This document shows, piece by piece, positions 33,887 to 43,358 of a stretch of DNA of 64,000 nucleotides. Both the position numbers and the translations under genes were made by a program. Within the stretch, counting starts at the first letter, position 1. Each line of letters starts with the position of its first letter. Below the pieces are notes generated by a model. The model saw nothing but the letters and a program-made list of their open reading frames with translations. It had not been told where the DNA came from and did no database searches. The DNA is from JAJXWB01 sp037044955 (GTDB taxonomy: Bacteria; Pseudomonadota; Alphaproteobacteria; Rhizobiales; Beijerinckiaceae): the NCBI GenBank assembly GCA_037044955.1, contig JBAOHX010000010.1, positions 62,001 to 126,000 of the forward strand, read 5' to 3'.

Positions 33887-36301
33887 TCAGTAAAGCCCGC
33901 CCGTGCCCGAGCCGACGGAGCGGTCGACGTCCGGCGCGGTCGCCGCGCCGCGCGAGGTCGCGTCGCCGATGACCGAATAGGTGTCGGGCGGCGCTGTGCC
34001 GGGCTTGAAGGCTTCGAGGATCGAGCCCGCGCCCGCCGAGCGCATGCCCGAGCGCGGATCGACCGAGATCAGCTTGATGCCGGGCGGCACGCGGAACGGA
34101 ACGTCGGCCTTGTCCTTCAGGGCGAGCGCCATGAAGTCGCGGAAGATCGGCGCCGCGTAGGTGGCCGCCTGCGCGGACTTGCCGGAGCCGAGCGAGCGCG
34201 GCCGGTCGTAGCCGATGTAGACGCCGACGGCGAGATCGGGCGAGAAGCCGACGAACCAGAGGTCTTTCGCCTCGTTGGTCGTGCCGGTCTTGCCGGCGAG
34301 ATGCTTGCCGACCGCCTTGATGCTCTGGCCCGTGCCGCGCAGCACCACGCCTTCCATGATCGAGGTGATCTGGTAGGCGGTCAGCGGATCGAGCACCTGC
34401 TCGCGCTTGTCGATCAGCTTCGGCTCGGACTGGTTGTCCCATTTGGCGGCGTCGCAGCCGACGCACTGGCGCTCGTCGTGACGATAGATGGTGCGGCCCC
34501 AGCGGTCCTGGATGCGGTCGACGAGCGAAGGCTTGATGCGCTTGCCGCCGTTGTCGAGCATGGCGTAGCCGGCGACCATGCGCATCAGCGTCGTCTCGCC
34601 CGCGCCGAGCGACAGCGACAGATAGGGCGCCATGTCGTCGTAGATGCCGAAGCGCTTGGAATATTCGACGATGAGCGGCATGCCCACGTCTTTCGCCAGG
34701 CGCACGGTCATCATGTTCTTGGAATGCTCGATGCCGTAGCGCAGCGTATGCGGGCCGGTGCCGTGGCCCTCGAAGTTTTCCGGACGCCAGATTTCGCCGT
34801 TGCCCTGGTCGATCTCGATCGTCTCGTCGAGGATGATGGACGAGGGCGTGTACCCGTTGTCGAGCGCGGTGGCGTAGACGAAGGGCTTGAAGGCCGAGCC
34901 CGGCTGGCGCTGCGCCTGCGTCGCGCGGTTGAATTCCGACTGGTCGAAGGAGAAGCCGCCGACCATGGCGAAGACGCGGCCCGTGTATGGGTCCATCGCC
35001 ATGAGCGCGCCGGAGATGTCGGGCACCTGGCGAAGGCGGAATGTTCCGGGGCTCTTCTCGAGCGGCTCGACATAGACGACGTCGCCGACGCTGAACGCCG
35101 TGCGCGGCGACCGTCCGGTCCAGGCCATGCCGTCGCGATTGATGACGCCCGTCTCGCGCTCGCGCGCGAGTTCGCCGGACTTTTCCTTGCGCGGCTGCAG
35201 GCCGATGCGCGCCTGCGCATCCGTGGCGTCGAGGATGACGGCGAGGCGCCACGGCTTCACGTCGCCGAGCGCGGGAATGGCGCCGAGCGGCACGCCCCAG
35301 TCGCCCGCGGTCTCGATGTGCTGCATCGCGCCGCGATAGCCCTGCGCCTCGTCGAAGCGCACGAGACCGTTGACCAGCGCCTTGCGCGCATAGACCTGCA
35401 TCTGCGGGTCGAGCGTCGTGCGCACCGACAGGCCGCCCTCATAGAGCTTCTTGTCGCCGTAGCGATCGGACAATTCGCGGCGCACTTCCTCGGCGAAATA
35501 GCCGGCGACGTAGGTGTTGGGCGAGAGCGCGCGCGGGTTGACGCCGAGCGGCTCGCCGCGCGCCTTGTCGCCGTCTTCCTTGGAGATGTAGCCGTCATCG
35601 ACCATGCGGCGGATGACGTAGTTGCGGCGGTCGATCGCGCGGTCGCGGTTGCGGAACGGATTGAGGTCGCTCGGCGCCTTCGGCAGCGCGGCGAGATAGG
35701 CGACCTCGGCGATCGTCAGCTCATGCACCGACTTGTTGAAATAGTTCAGCGCGGAAGCGGCGACGCCGTAATTGCCGAGGCCGAGATAAATCTCGTTCAG
35801 GTAGAGCTCGAGGATCTTTTCCTTGGAATAGGCGGCCTCGATTCGGAACGAGATCAGCGCCTCGCGAATCTTGCGCTCCATCGAGCGCTCGTTGCCGACG
35901 AGGAAGTTCTTGGCGACCTGCTGCGTGATGGTCGAGGCGCCCTGCACGTGCTTGGAGCCCTGCATCAGGATCATCACGGCGCGCGCCACGCCCTCCGGGT
36001 CGACGCCGTTGTGCGTGTAGAAATTCTTGTCTTCGGCGGCGATGAAGGCCTGCTTGACGAGCGGCGGAATCGCGTAGCTCGGCAGGTACAGGCGGCGCTC
36101 GCGCGCATATTCGGCCAGGATCGACCCGTCGCCCGCATGCACGCGCGTCATCACCGGCGGCTCGTAGTTCTTGAGCTGCGCCGTGTCCGGCAGGTCCTTG
36201 GAATAGATATAGATGACGGTGGCCACCGCCACCGCGCCGATCACGAATAGGATCGCGCCGGTCGCAAATACAAAGCCGAAAAAGCGGCCGATCATCCGCA
36301 T
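33887..36301 (-). CDS. mrcA: Penicillin-binding protein 1A, bifunctional
   Basis: This 804-residue class A PBP polymerises and crosslinks peptidoglycan. It has a short cytoplasmic tail and an anchor at residues 10-30 (FVFATGAILFVIGAVAVATV). The GT51 transglycosylase domain has FIAAEDKNFYTHNGVDPEG and GASTITQQVAKNFL. An OB-like insert follows, then the transpeptidase domain with the serine in RQPGSAFKPFVYA near residue 465, IEHSKNMMTVRLA, and KHLAGKTGTTNEAKD. The C-terminal tail is Ser/Ala/Gly-rich. It lies between the amidase gene and prfB on the same strand. Confidence 0.95.
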   Translation of the reverse strand: MRMIGRFFGFVFATGAILFVIGAVAVATVIYIYSKDLPDTAQLKNYEPPVMTRVHAGDGSILAEYARERRLYLPSYAIPPLVKQAFIAAEDKNFYTHNGVDPEGVARAVMILMQGSKHVQGASTITQQVAKNFLVGNERSMERKIREALISFRIEAAYSKEKILELYLNEIYLGLGNYGVAASALNYFNKSVHELTIAEVAYLAALPKAPSDLNPFRNRDRAIDRRNYVIRRMVDDGYISKEDGDKARGEPLGVNPRALSPNTYVAGYFAEEVRRELSDRYGDKKLYEGGLSVRTTLDPQMQVYARKALVNGLVRFDEAQGYRGAMQHIETAGDWGVPLGAIPALGDVKPWRLAVILDATDAQARIGLQPRKEKSGELARERETGVINRDGMAWTGRSPRTAFSVGDVVYVEPLEKSPGTFRLRQVPDISGALMAMDPYTGRVFAMVGGFSFDQSEFNRATQAQRQPGSAFKPFVYATALDNGYTPSSIILDETIEIDQGNGEIWRPENFEGHGTGPHTLRYGIEHSKNMMTVRLAKDVGMPLIVEYSKRFGIYDDMAPYLSLSLGAGETTLMRMVAGYAMLDNGGKRIKPSLVDRIQDRWGRTIYRHDERQCVGCDAAKWDNQSEPKLIDKREQVLDPLTAYQITSIMEGVVLRGTGQSIKAVGKHLAGKTGTTNEAKDLWFVGFSPDLAVGVYIGYDRPRSLGSGKSAQAATYAAPIFRDFMALALKDKADVPFRVPPGIKLISVDPRSGMRSAGAGSILEAFKPGTAPPDTYSVIGDATSRGAATAPDVDRSVGSGTGGLY

Positions 36302-36530
36302 ATCGATCGTCTCTGCTCAAAGATCACTGATCAAACGTCCCGGTCTCGCGTCGACTTCACTGCCGCGCCCGCGATCCCGGCGGGCCGAACGCTGCGCTCC
36401 GGCGGCTAACCCATATACGCAACACGCCGGCCAATCCACACGAAAACGCGAGCGCTTGATGCGCATTCTTTGTGGTGGATTCAGGGCGCATGAAAGCCAT
36501 GCGCGGAAATTGCGACGCTAAAACGCGCGG

Positions 36531-37849
36531 TTAGCGGGCCGCCAGCCCGGCGCTGCGCTCCGTCGGAGCGGCGGGCTGCTCGGCGCCTGCCGTGCGCCGG
36601 GAAAAATAGCGTTCGACCGCCTGCGCGACCCGGTCGGCGGCGGTCTGGCGCCATTGCTCGGAGCTCAGCTTGGCGAGGTCGCGGTCGTTGGACATGTAGC
36701 CGAGCTCGAGCAGCACGGAGGGAACGTCCGGCGCCTTGAGCACGACGAATCCGGCCGAGCGCACCGGATTCTTGTTCGAGGTCGCCCGCCGCCTTCCAGA
36801 AATCGATCAGGCTGGTCGCAAACTGGTGCCCGATGGCGCGGGTTTCGCGCCGGGTCAGGTCGAAGAGGATGTCGTGGACGTCGCCGATCTCTTCCGATTC
36901 CGCCATGCCGCCGGCCTTGTCGGCGGCGTTCTCGGTCGCGGCCACGCGCGCGGCCTCCGCGTCGGAGGCGCGGTCGGAGACCGTGTAGACGGTCGCGCCA
37001 TGCACCGAGGTCTCGGACAGCATGTCGGCGTGGATCGAGACGAAAAGCGCCGCGCCGTTCTTGCGCGCGACTTTCACGCGGTCGGCCAGCGGGATGAACT
37101 CGTCGGAATTGCGGGTGAGCATGGTGCGCGCCCGGCCGCCCGCCTCGAGCTTGGCCGCCAGCCGCCGCGCCACGTCGAGCACGATGTCCTTCTCGTAGAC
37201 GGATTTCGCGCCCACCGCCCCCATGTCGACGCCGCCGTGGCCTGCGTCGATCACCACCAGCGGCGCGGCCTGCGCGGGCTGGACCGCCGGCTCGTCGCGC
37301 GCGGGCGCCTTCTGGAGCTGGGCGGCCCGGGCGGCGCGGGCGGCGGCGCGGAACGCATCCGCCCCGGCAGGGGCGAGCTCCACCACGAGGCGGGCCGCTC
37401 CGCCCGATTCCGTCGGCTCGGCGACGGCCTTCACGATCCGGGCGGGCTCCGAGAGATCGAAGACGATTCGCGAGCGCCCGCGGGCGAATTGTCCGAAGCG
37501 GAAGGTCGAAACCAGCGGCTGCGCTTCGGTCTTGCCCTTGGCCGGCGCGGCGCGGCCGACGGCGGGATCGATCGAGGAAGGAGGTCTCCGGCAATTCCAC
37601 GACGACGCGGTCGGGGTCGGCCAGCACGTAGGCGTCCACCGCCACAGGCCGGTTGAGGTCGAAGATGAATTTCGCCGAAGCCGGGGAGCGCTCGACCGTG
37701 GCGGCGGTCACGGCCACGCCCGAGGCTATGTCGCGGGCCGCCGAGCGCGCGCCCATGAGGCCGGTCGCCTGCGACGGCGCGGGGCCGGCGAGAACCGGCG
37801 CGAGCGCGGCGGCCGCGTAGGCAAATGTCCGGAGGCGCCCAAGGCCCAT
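36531..37849 (-). CDS. amiC: N-acetylmuramoyl-L-alanine amidase, AmiC type (two apparent frameshifts)
   Basis: The enzyme cleaves the amide between MurNAc and L-Ala during daughter-cell separation. It has a signal peptide (MGLGRLRTFAYAAAALAPVL), an N-terminal AMIN domain (SPASAKFIFDLNRPVAVDAYV), then the Amidase_3 domain with VVIDAGHGGVDMGAVG, the zinc-region ALFVSIHADM and a C-terminal VPSVLLELGYMSNDRDLA that supplies the catalytic Glu. Three frames are involved; removing one base near 37572 (ETSFLIDPAVG) and one near 36777 (NKNPVRSAGF) restores about 438 residues. It is upstream of mrcA on the same strand and divergent from rne. Confidence 0.87.
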
Positions 37850-38494
37850 TCGATTCCTCGCAATCTGCGTGGCCGGCCGTTGCGTCCTTGTAAGGAATAG
37901 AAGCGCGAGGGTTAATGCCTGGTAACCGCGCCTCCCCCTTTGTGAGCCAAGTGTAGCACGGGAGCCACAGGTCCAGCATGAAACTTGCCAAGGGCCAACC
38001 TGATCGCATATGTAGAAATGTCCGTTCCGCGCGTCGCGCCTCCCTCGGGAGCGCCGGGGACGGATGGGTTTCCCCACAGTCTGAAGCCTCGATCGAAACC
38101 AGAACCATCGATCGTCCGCCGGACTCAAGGGCTTTCGTTGACCCCGGCGGGCTTCCGCCGAAGGTTTTGTCCCGTCAGGCCCCTCGCCGGGCCAAGAGAC
38201 CTGAAGTGAGCGCTGGCAACTCACATCCGTCATCGACCGCAACGGCCTCGAAGGCCGTCGCGGGCGCGCGGAACGTGACGTCGACGGCGCGGACGCGACA
38301 GGTCGCCCTTTATTCCTCTTCCGGGACGGTCGCCGCCTCTCCAGGCGCGCGCCGGCCCGTTTCTTCAACCTCTCCTCATCCTCAAACATCGCGCGTGACA
38401 GCTCCGCAGCGGAGCCGCGCACTCCCGCCCCGGCCCAATTCGAGCCATGCGGGACGTGCGGCGCCGCCCGGCGGAACGCGCCAAAGAGTTTGCA
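37850..38494. other. Long spacer between amiC and rne; likely rne leader
   Basis: These 645 bases lie between two divergent genes and hold no convincing reading frame. The side near amiC must contain its promoter; ttgtgagccaagtgtagcac near 37939 is a weak candidate. The rest probably gives rne a long 5' leader. In E. coli and other bacteria rne mRNA has a long leader that RNase E itself cuts, so a similar feedback is plausible but not shown. Short inverted pairs such as gctccgcagcggagc (38400-38414) could form structure. Confidence 0.5.
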
Positions 38495-41320
38495 ATGGCC
38501 AACAAAATGCTGATCGACGCATCCCATCCGGAAGAAACCCGGGTGGTGGTGCTCAGAGGTAATCGCGTCGAAGAATTCGATTTCGAATCCGCCTCGAAGA
38601 AGCCGCTGCGCGGCAACATCTATCTGGCGAAGGTCACGCGGGTCGAACCGTCCCTGCAGGCCGCGTTCGTCGACTACGGCGGAAACAGGCACGGCTTTCT
38701 GGCCTTTTCCGAAATCCATCCCGACTACTACCAGATCCCGGTCGCCGACCGGCAGGCGCTGCTGGAAGAAGAAGCCGCCTCGCACGCCGAGGAGGAGGAG
38801 GAGCAGCGTCCCCGCCGCAGCCGCCGCCGTCGCGGCCGCGACCACGAGGCGCGCCGCCAGTCGAATTCCGACGAGGCGATTTCCGAAGCCGCGCCTCTGA
38901 GCGAAGACGAGGCGGCGGCCGCCGAAGGCGAGGCCCCGGCCGAAGGCGAGATCCTCGCCGAGGGCGATCAACAGATCGAGGCGCAGCCGCTCGAAGCCGT
39001 CGCCGAGGCGCCGGCGGAAGCGGGCGAGCCCGTCGCAGCCGTGGAGACGACGGTCGAAGCCGTCGCGGTCGAGGCGATCGAACCGCCCGCGCGCGAAGAG
39101 CCGGCTCCGGCCGAAGCGCAGGCCGACGAGGCGCCGCATACGCTCGCCGTCGACGAGCAGGGCTACGCCACGATCTCCGAGACCGACGCCGACCTGAACG
39201 CCGAGGAAGCCGGCGAGACGCCCGACCACGAGGTCAAGGCGCGGCGCATCGACCAGCGCGACGAGGACGGCTCGGACGACGAGGACGAAGACGAGGAAGA
39301 GCACGTCGAGCAGATCGGCGGCGACGCGATGGAGGAAATGCCGCGACGTCAGCCGAGGTTGCGCCGGCAGTACAAAATTCAGGAGGTCATCAAGCGCCGG
39401 CAGGTGCTGCTCGTGCAGGTCGTCAAGGAAGAGCGCGGCAACAAGGGCGCGGCGCTCACCACCTACCTGTCGCTCGCCGGCCGCTATTCGGTGCTGATGC
39501 CGAACACGGCGCGCGGCGGCGGCATTTCGCGCAAGATCACCGACGCCGGCGACCGCAAGCGCCTCAAGACCATCGCGCAGGACCTCGAGGTGCCGGACGG
39601 CATGGGCGTCATCCTGCGCACGGCGGGCGCCTCGCGCACGCGGCAGGAGGTGCGTCGCGACTTCGAATATCTGATGCGCATGTGGGAGACGGTGCGCGAG
39701 ACGACGCTGCGCTCGTCCGCGCCGACGCTGGTCTACGAGGAAGGCTCGCTCATCAAGCGCGCGATCCGCGATCTCTACAACAAGGAGGTCGACGAGGTCG
39801 TCGTCTCCGGCGAGACCGGCTATCGCGAAGCCAAGGACTTCATGCGGCTGCTGATGCCGAGCCACGCCAAGAACGTGCGCCTGTGGCGCGAGCCGCAGGG
39901 CGTGTTCGTGAAGTCGGGCGTGGAGACGCAGCTCGACGCGATGTTCTCGCCGCAGGTGACGCTGAAGTCGGGCGGCTATCTCGTCATCAACCAGACGGAA
40001 GCCCTGGTCGCCATCGACGTGAACTCGGGGCGCTCGACGCGCGAGCACAATATCGAGGACACGGCGCTGCGCACGAATCTGGAGGCGGCCGACGAGGTCG
40101 CGCGCCAGTTGCGCCTGCGCGATCTCGCGGGCCTCATCGTCGTCGACTTCATCGACATGGAAGAGCCGCGCAACAATCGCGCGGTCGAGCGTCGCCTGAA
40201 GGACGCGCTGAAGAACGACCGCGCCCGCATCCAGGTCGGCCGCATCTCGCATTTCGGCCTGCTGGAAATGTCGCGCCAGCGCATCCGCACCGGCGTGCTC
40301 GAAGGCTCGACCGTCCCCTGCCCGCATTGCGCGGGCGCGGGCACGGTGCGCTCGACCTCCTCCATCGCGCTGCATGTGCTGCGCGTTCTGGAAGAGGCGC
40401 TCATCAAGAGCGCCTCGCACAACATCATCGTGAAGACGCGCACCAATGTCGCGCTCTACATCCTCAACCAGAAGCGCTCTCACCTGCGCGAGATCGAGCG
40501 CCGCTTCGGCGTGGAGATCTACGTGATCGCCGACGACACGCTGACGGGTTCGACCTATCACGCGCTGGAGCGCGGCGAGCCGGCGACCGGCACGCCCGAG
40601 CCGACGCGGATCGATCCGGCGCTGCTCGCGGCCGAGGAAGAGGTCGACGAGGCGGACGAGGCGCTGGAGGACGACGACGCCGACGAGGCGGGCGAGGCCG
40701 AAGGCGATGCGGACGGCGACGACGACGCCGAAGGCGAGACCGAGGGCCGTCGCGGACGCGAAGATCGTGGCGAGGATGGCGAGGACGGCCAGCGCCGCCG
40801 CCGCCGCCGGCGTCGGCGCCGTGGACGCGGCGGCGAGCGCGAGGGCTCGATCGCGGCCGACGCGCCGCAGCCGTCCGACGACGGCCTCGCGGTCGTGGCC
40901 GAGGCGAACGGCGATTTCCTGACCGCCGAAATCCCCGGCGAACGGTCGGGGGCCGGTTTCTGGGCGCGCGAGAATTCGGATCGTCCCGAGCCGTTCCATG
41001 CGCCGGGCGCCGAACAACCGGCGGAGCCTGCGGACGCGGAAACCGCGCCGGAGCCTGTCGCCGAACAGCCGGCGCTCGCGCAGCCCGAACTGAGACTGGT
41101 CGAACCCGCGCCGGTCGAGGCGCCGCGCGAGGAGCCGCCGGCGCCCGCGCCGCAGCCGGTCGTGCAGCAGGAGCCCGAGCCGCAGGCGACGCCGCAGCCG
41201 CCGCGCGCGATCGAACAGCCGCGCGCCGACATCGGCCGCGTGATTACCGAGGCCGATCCGAACGCGCCCAAGAAGGGCGGCTGGTGGCAGCGCGCGAAGG
41301 CGTCGATCACCGGAAACTGA
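38495..41320 (+). CDS. rne: Ribonuclease E, alphaproteobacterial type with interrupted S1 domain
   Basis: RNase E starts bulk mRNA decay and processes rRNA and tRNA as the degradosome core. The 941-residue protein begins MANKMLIDASHPEETRVVVL. The S1 domain is split: its first half (NIYLAKVTRVEPSLQAAFVD) is separated from the second half (YKIQEVIKRRQVLLVQVV, near residue 292) by about 200 acidic and Arg-rich residues. The DNase-I-like domain holds the two metal Asp in VAIDVNSGRST (about 505) and IVVDFIDME (about 549). The Zn-link CPHCAGAG is near 608. The C-terminal tail is low-complexity with a ten-Arg run near 768 and Pro/Glu-rich stretches that would bind partners. Confidence 0.95.
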   Translation: MANKMLIDASHPEETRVVVLRGNRVEEFDFESASKKPLRGNIYLAKVTRVEPSLQAAFVDYGGNRHGFLAFSEIHPDYYQIPVADRQALLEEEAASHAEEEEEQRPRRSRRRRGRDHEARRQSNSDEAISEAAPLSEDEAAAAEGEAPAEGEILAEGDQQIEAQPLEAVAEAPAEAGEPVAAVETTVEAVAVEAIEPPAREEPAPAEAQADEAPHTLAVDEQGYATISETDADLNAEEAGETPDHEVKARRIDQRDEDGSDDEDEDEEEHVEQIGGDAMEEMPRRQPRLRRQYKIQEVIKRRQVLLVQVVKEERGNKGAALTTYLSLAGRYSVLMPNTARGGGISRKITDAGDRKRLKTIAQDLEVPDGMGVILRTAGASRTRQEVRRDFEYLMRMWETVRETTLRSSAPTLVYEEGSLIKRAIRDLYNKEVDEVVVSGETGYREAKDFMRLLMPSHAKNVRLWREPQGVFVKSGVETQLDAMFSPQVTLKSGGYLVINQTEALVAIDVNSGRSTREHNIEDTALRTNLEAADEVARQLRLRDLAGLIVVDFIDMEEPRNNRAVERRLKDALKNDRARIQVGRISHFGLLEMSRQRIRTGVLEGSTVPCPHCAGAGTVRSTSSIALHVLRVLEEALIKSASHNIIVKTRTNVALYILNQKRSHLREIERRFGVEIYVIADDTLTGSTYHALERGEPATGTPEPTRIDPALLAAEEEVDEADEALEDDDADEAGEAEGDADGDDDAEGETEGRRGREDRGEDGEDGQRRRRRRRRRRGRGGEREGSIAADAPQPSDDGLAVVAEANGDFLTAEIPGERSGAGFWARENSDRPEPFHAPGAEQPAEPADAETAPEPVAEQPALAQPELRLVEPAPVEAPREEPPAPAPQPVVQQEPEPQATPQPPRAIEQPRADIGRVITEADPNAPKKGGWWQRAKASITGN

Positions 41321-41340
41321 TTTCCGGGATCACAAACGAA

Positions 41341-41373
41341 AACGCCGGGCTTTCGCCCGGCGTTCTTGTTTTT
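41341..41373 (+). terminator. Rho-independent terminator after rne
   Basis: Hairpin aacgccgggc-tttc-gcccggcgtt (41341-41364) followed by cttgttttt. It starts 20 bases after the rne stop. The reverse strand has a weaker T-tract (cgttttcgttt), so it may also stop transcripts of the convergent old yellow enzyme gene. Confidence 0.9.
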
Positions 41374-41389
41374 CGGGTCGCCCGCCGTA

Positions 41390-42457
41390 TCAGGCGGGGA
41401 CGGCTTCCAGCGTCGGATAATCCGTGTAGCCGCCCGGCCCTTCCGAATAGAAAGTCTGCATCACCCAGGGATTGAGCGGCGCGTTCTGCTTCAGCCGCTC
41501 CACGAGGTCGGGATTGGCGATGAAGTCCTTGCCGAAGGACACGGCGTCGGCCTCGTTGTCGGCGAGAACCTGAGCGGCGGTTTCGCCGGTCAGGCCCTCG
41601 TTGGCGATCCAGGCGCCGCCGAAAATCTTGCGCAATTGCGGCCCGAGGCGCGGCTCCTTGAGAGACTCGCGCGCGAAGATGAACGCGATCCTGCGCCGGC
41701 CGAGTTCGCTCGCGACATAGCCGAAGGTCTTGGCCGGATCGCTGTCGCCCATGGTGTGGGCGTCGCAGCGTGGCGCGAGATGCATGCCGACGCGGCTTGC
41801 GCCCCAGACGTCGATGCAGGCGTCGGCGATCTCCAGCATCAGCCGCGCGCGGTTTTCGATCGGACCGCCGTAGCGGTCGGTGCGCTTGTTGGAGCCGTCC
41901 TGCAGGAACTGGTCGATCAGGTAGCCGTTGGCGCCGTGAATCTCGACGCCGTCGAAGCCGGCCTTCTTGGCGTTTTCGGCGCCGCGCCGGAACGCCGCGA
42001 CCACGCCGGGCACTTCCTCGGTTTCGAGCGCGCGCGGGACCGAGTGGAGGCGCTTGGGCCGCAGCAGGCTGACATGGCCTTCCGGCGCGATCGCGCTCGG
42101 CGCCACCGTCGGCTGGCCATCGTGATAGACGGGATCGGAGATGCGGCCGACGTGCCAGAGCTGCATCATGATGCGCCCGCCCGCCGCATGCACGCCGTCG
42201 ACGATCTGCTTCCAGCCCTGCGTCTGCTCGTCCGACCAGCAGCCCGGCGTCGAGGGATAGCCGACGCCCTGCGGATCGACGGACGAGGCCTCGGTGAGGA
42301 TGAGGCCGGCGGAGGCGCGCTGCACGTAATAGTCGCGCATCAGCGCGTTGGGAACGCGGCCGGGCATGGTCGCGCGATTGCGCGTCAGCGGCGCCATGAC
42401 GATGCGATTGGGCAGACGGATCGCGCCGAGCGTGATCGGATCGAACATCGAGGTCAT
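41390..42457 (-). CDS. Old yellow enzyme-family alkene reductase (NemA-like)
   Basis: This FMN-dependent TIM-barrel enzyme of 355 residues reduces activated C=C bonds with NADPH. The N-terminal FMN region is DPITLGAIRLPNRIVMAPLTRNRA. The active-site part is GGRIMMQLWHVGRISDP, followed by FDGVEIHGANGYLIDQF with the substrate-binding His/Asn pair and NKRTDRYGGPIENRAR. The ending GYTDYPTLE is typical. I start at ATG 42457 (MTSMFDPITLG); the longer upstream frame overlaps the divergent gene and lacks similarity. In vivo substrates may be enones or nitro compounds; detoxification is the usual inference. Confidence 0.92.
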   Translation of the reverse strand: MTSMFDPITLGAIRLPNRIVMAPLTRNRATMPGRVPNALMRDYYVQRASAGLILTEASSVDPQGVGYPSTPGCWSDEQTQGWKQIVDGVHAAGGRIMMQLWHVGRISDPVYHDGQPTVAPSAIAPEGHVSLLRPKRLHSVPRALETEEVPGVVAAFRRGAENAKKAGFDGVEIHGANGYLIDQFLQDGSNKRTDRYGGPIENRARLMLEIADACIDVWGASRVGMHLAPRCDAHTMGDSDPAKTFGYVASELGRRRIAFIFARESLKEPRLGPQLRKIFGGAWIANEGLTGETAAQVLADNEADAVSFGKDFIANPDLVERLKQNAPLNPWVMQTFYSEGPGGYTDYPTLEAVPA

Positions 42458-42502
42458 GAAGGCTTTCCAGATTTGGGGAGATTGCGGCAGGATAGCCGCG
42501 AG

Positions 42503-43358
42503 ATGGACGCACAGATAGAGCGTCAGAGCATAAGCTCCACGCCCGGGACGCATCGACGCTCCCGCACGCGGCGCCTCGCGTGGGCGATGGCGGTCGGCCT
42601 CGTGCTTTGGGCGGCGCTCGCCTATCTCGCCCTGCCGCTGTTCTGGCGGCATGAAGATCGCAACGGCCTCGCCGGGCGCCCGATGGTCGACGCGGACGTC
42701 GAACGACATTTCCGGCGATCCGATAAATTTCGGGCTCGTCGGCTCGGAGCGCGACGTCGTCTGCGCGTTCAACGCGGCCGGCTGGTCGGCGGCCAACCCG
42801 GTAACGCTCGAGACGTCGCTGCGCATCATCGGCAGCGTCGCGCTGCGCCGGCCCTATGCGGCGGCGCCGGTCAGTCCCCTCTTCTACGACGGGCGGCGCG
42901 AGGACCTCGCCTTCGAGAAGAGCGAGGGCGGCAGCGCCGACCGGCGCCATCACGTCCGCTTCTGGCGCGTATCCGACAAAGGGTCGGATCAACGGCCCGT
43001 GTGGCTGGGGTCCGCCTCCTTCGATCGCGGCGTCGGCCTCAGCCGCTACACGTTGCAGGTGACCCATCACATCGCGCCGGACCTCGACGCGGAGCGCGAT
43101 TTCGTCGCCGCGCAACTCGCCGGCGCGGGGATGGTGGAAAGCCAGTACGAGATCGCCGGCGTCGGGCCGACGCTCAATGGCCGCAATGGCGGCGGCGACC
43201 GCTATTTCACCGATGGCGAGGCCTTGATCGCCGTGCTCGCGCCGGAATGCGTCGAGCGTGCGGACAAGACGCCGTCGCTCGCGCGCGTCCCCTGGCAGGC
43301 GAAGTTCAAGACCGCCATCTGGTCGGCGCTGCGACGGGTTCTCGACGCGCTATCCTAG
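42503..43358 (+). CDS. LssY C-terminal-domain membrane protein (one apparent frameshift)
   Basis: The N-terminal frame gives MDAQIERQSISSTPGTHRRS, then a membrane anchor (LAWAMAVGLVLWAALAYLAL) and PLFWRHEDRNGL. The C-terminal frame gives the LssY_C domain: DISGDPINFGLVGSERDVV, CAFNAAGW and HHVRFWRVSD. Taking out one G near 42688 joins them through MVTRTSNDISGD, giving about 284 residues. LssY was named from a Legionella secretion-linked locus, but the biochemical role of this domain is unknown. The full-length form normally also has PAP2-like or DedA parts; here only the C-terminal domain is present. The stop overlaps that of the convergent aminotransferase. Confidence 0.75.

Noticed and set aside
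36665..41017. A 1,450-codon open frame on the minus strand opposite rne
   Set aside because: It is mostly the antisense of rne in high-GC DNA, with Arg/Ala/Asp-rich nonsense composition; only its final part coincides with the amiC N-terminal frame.
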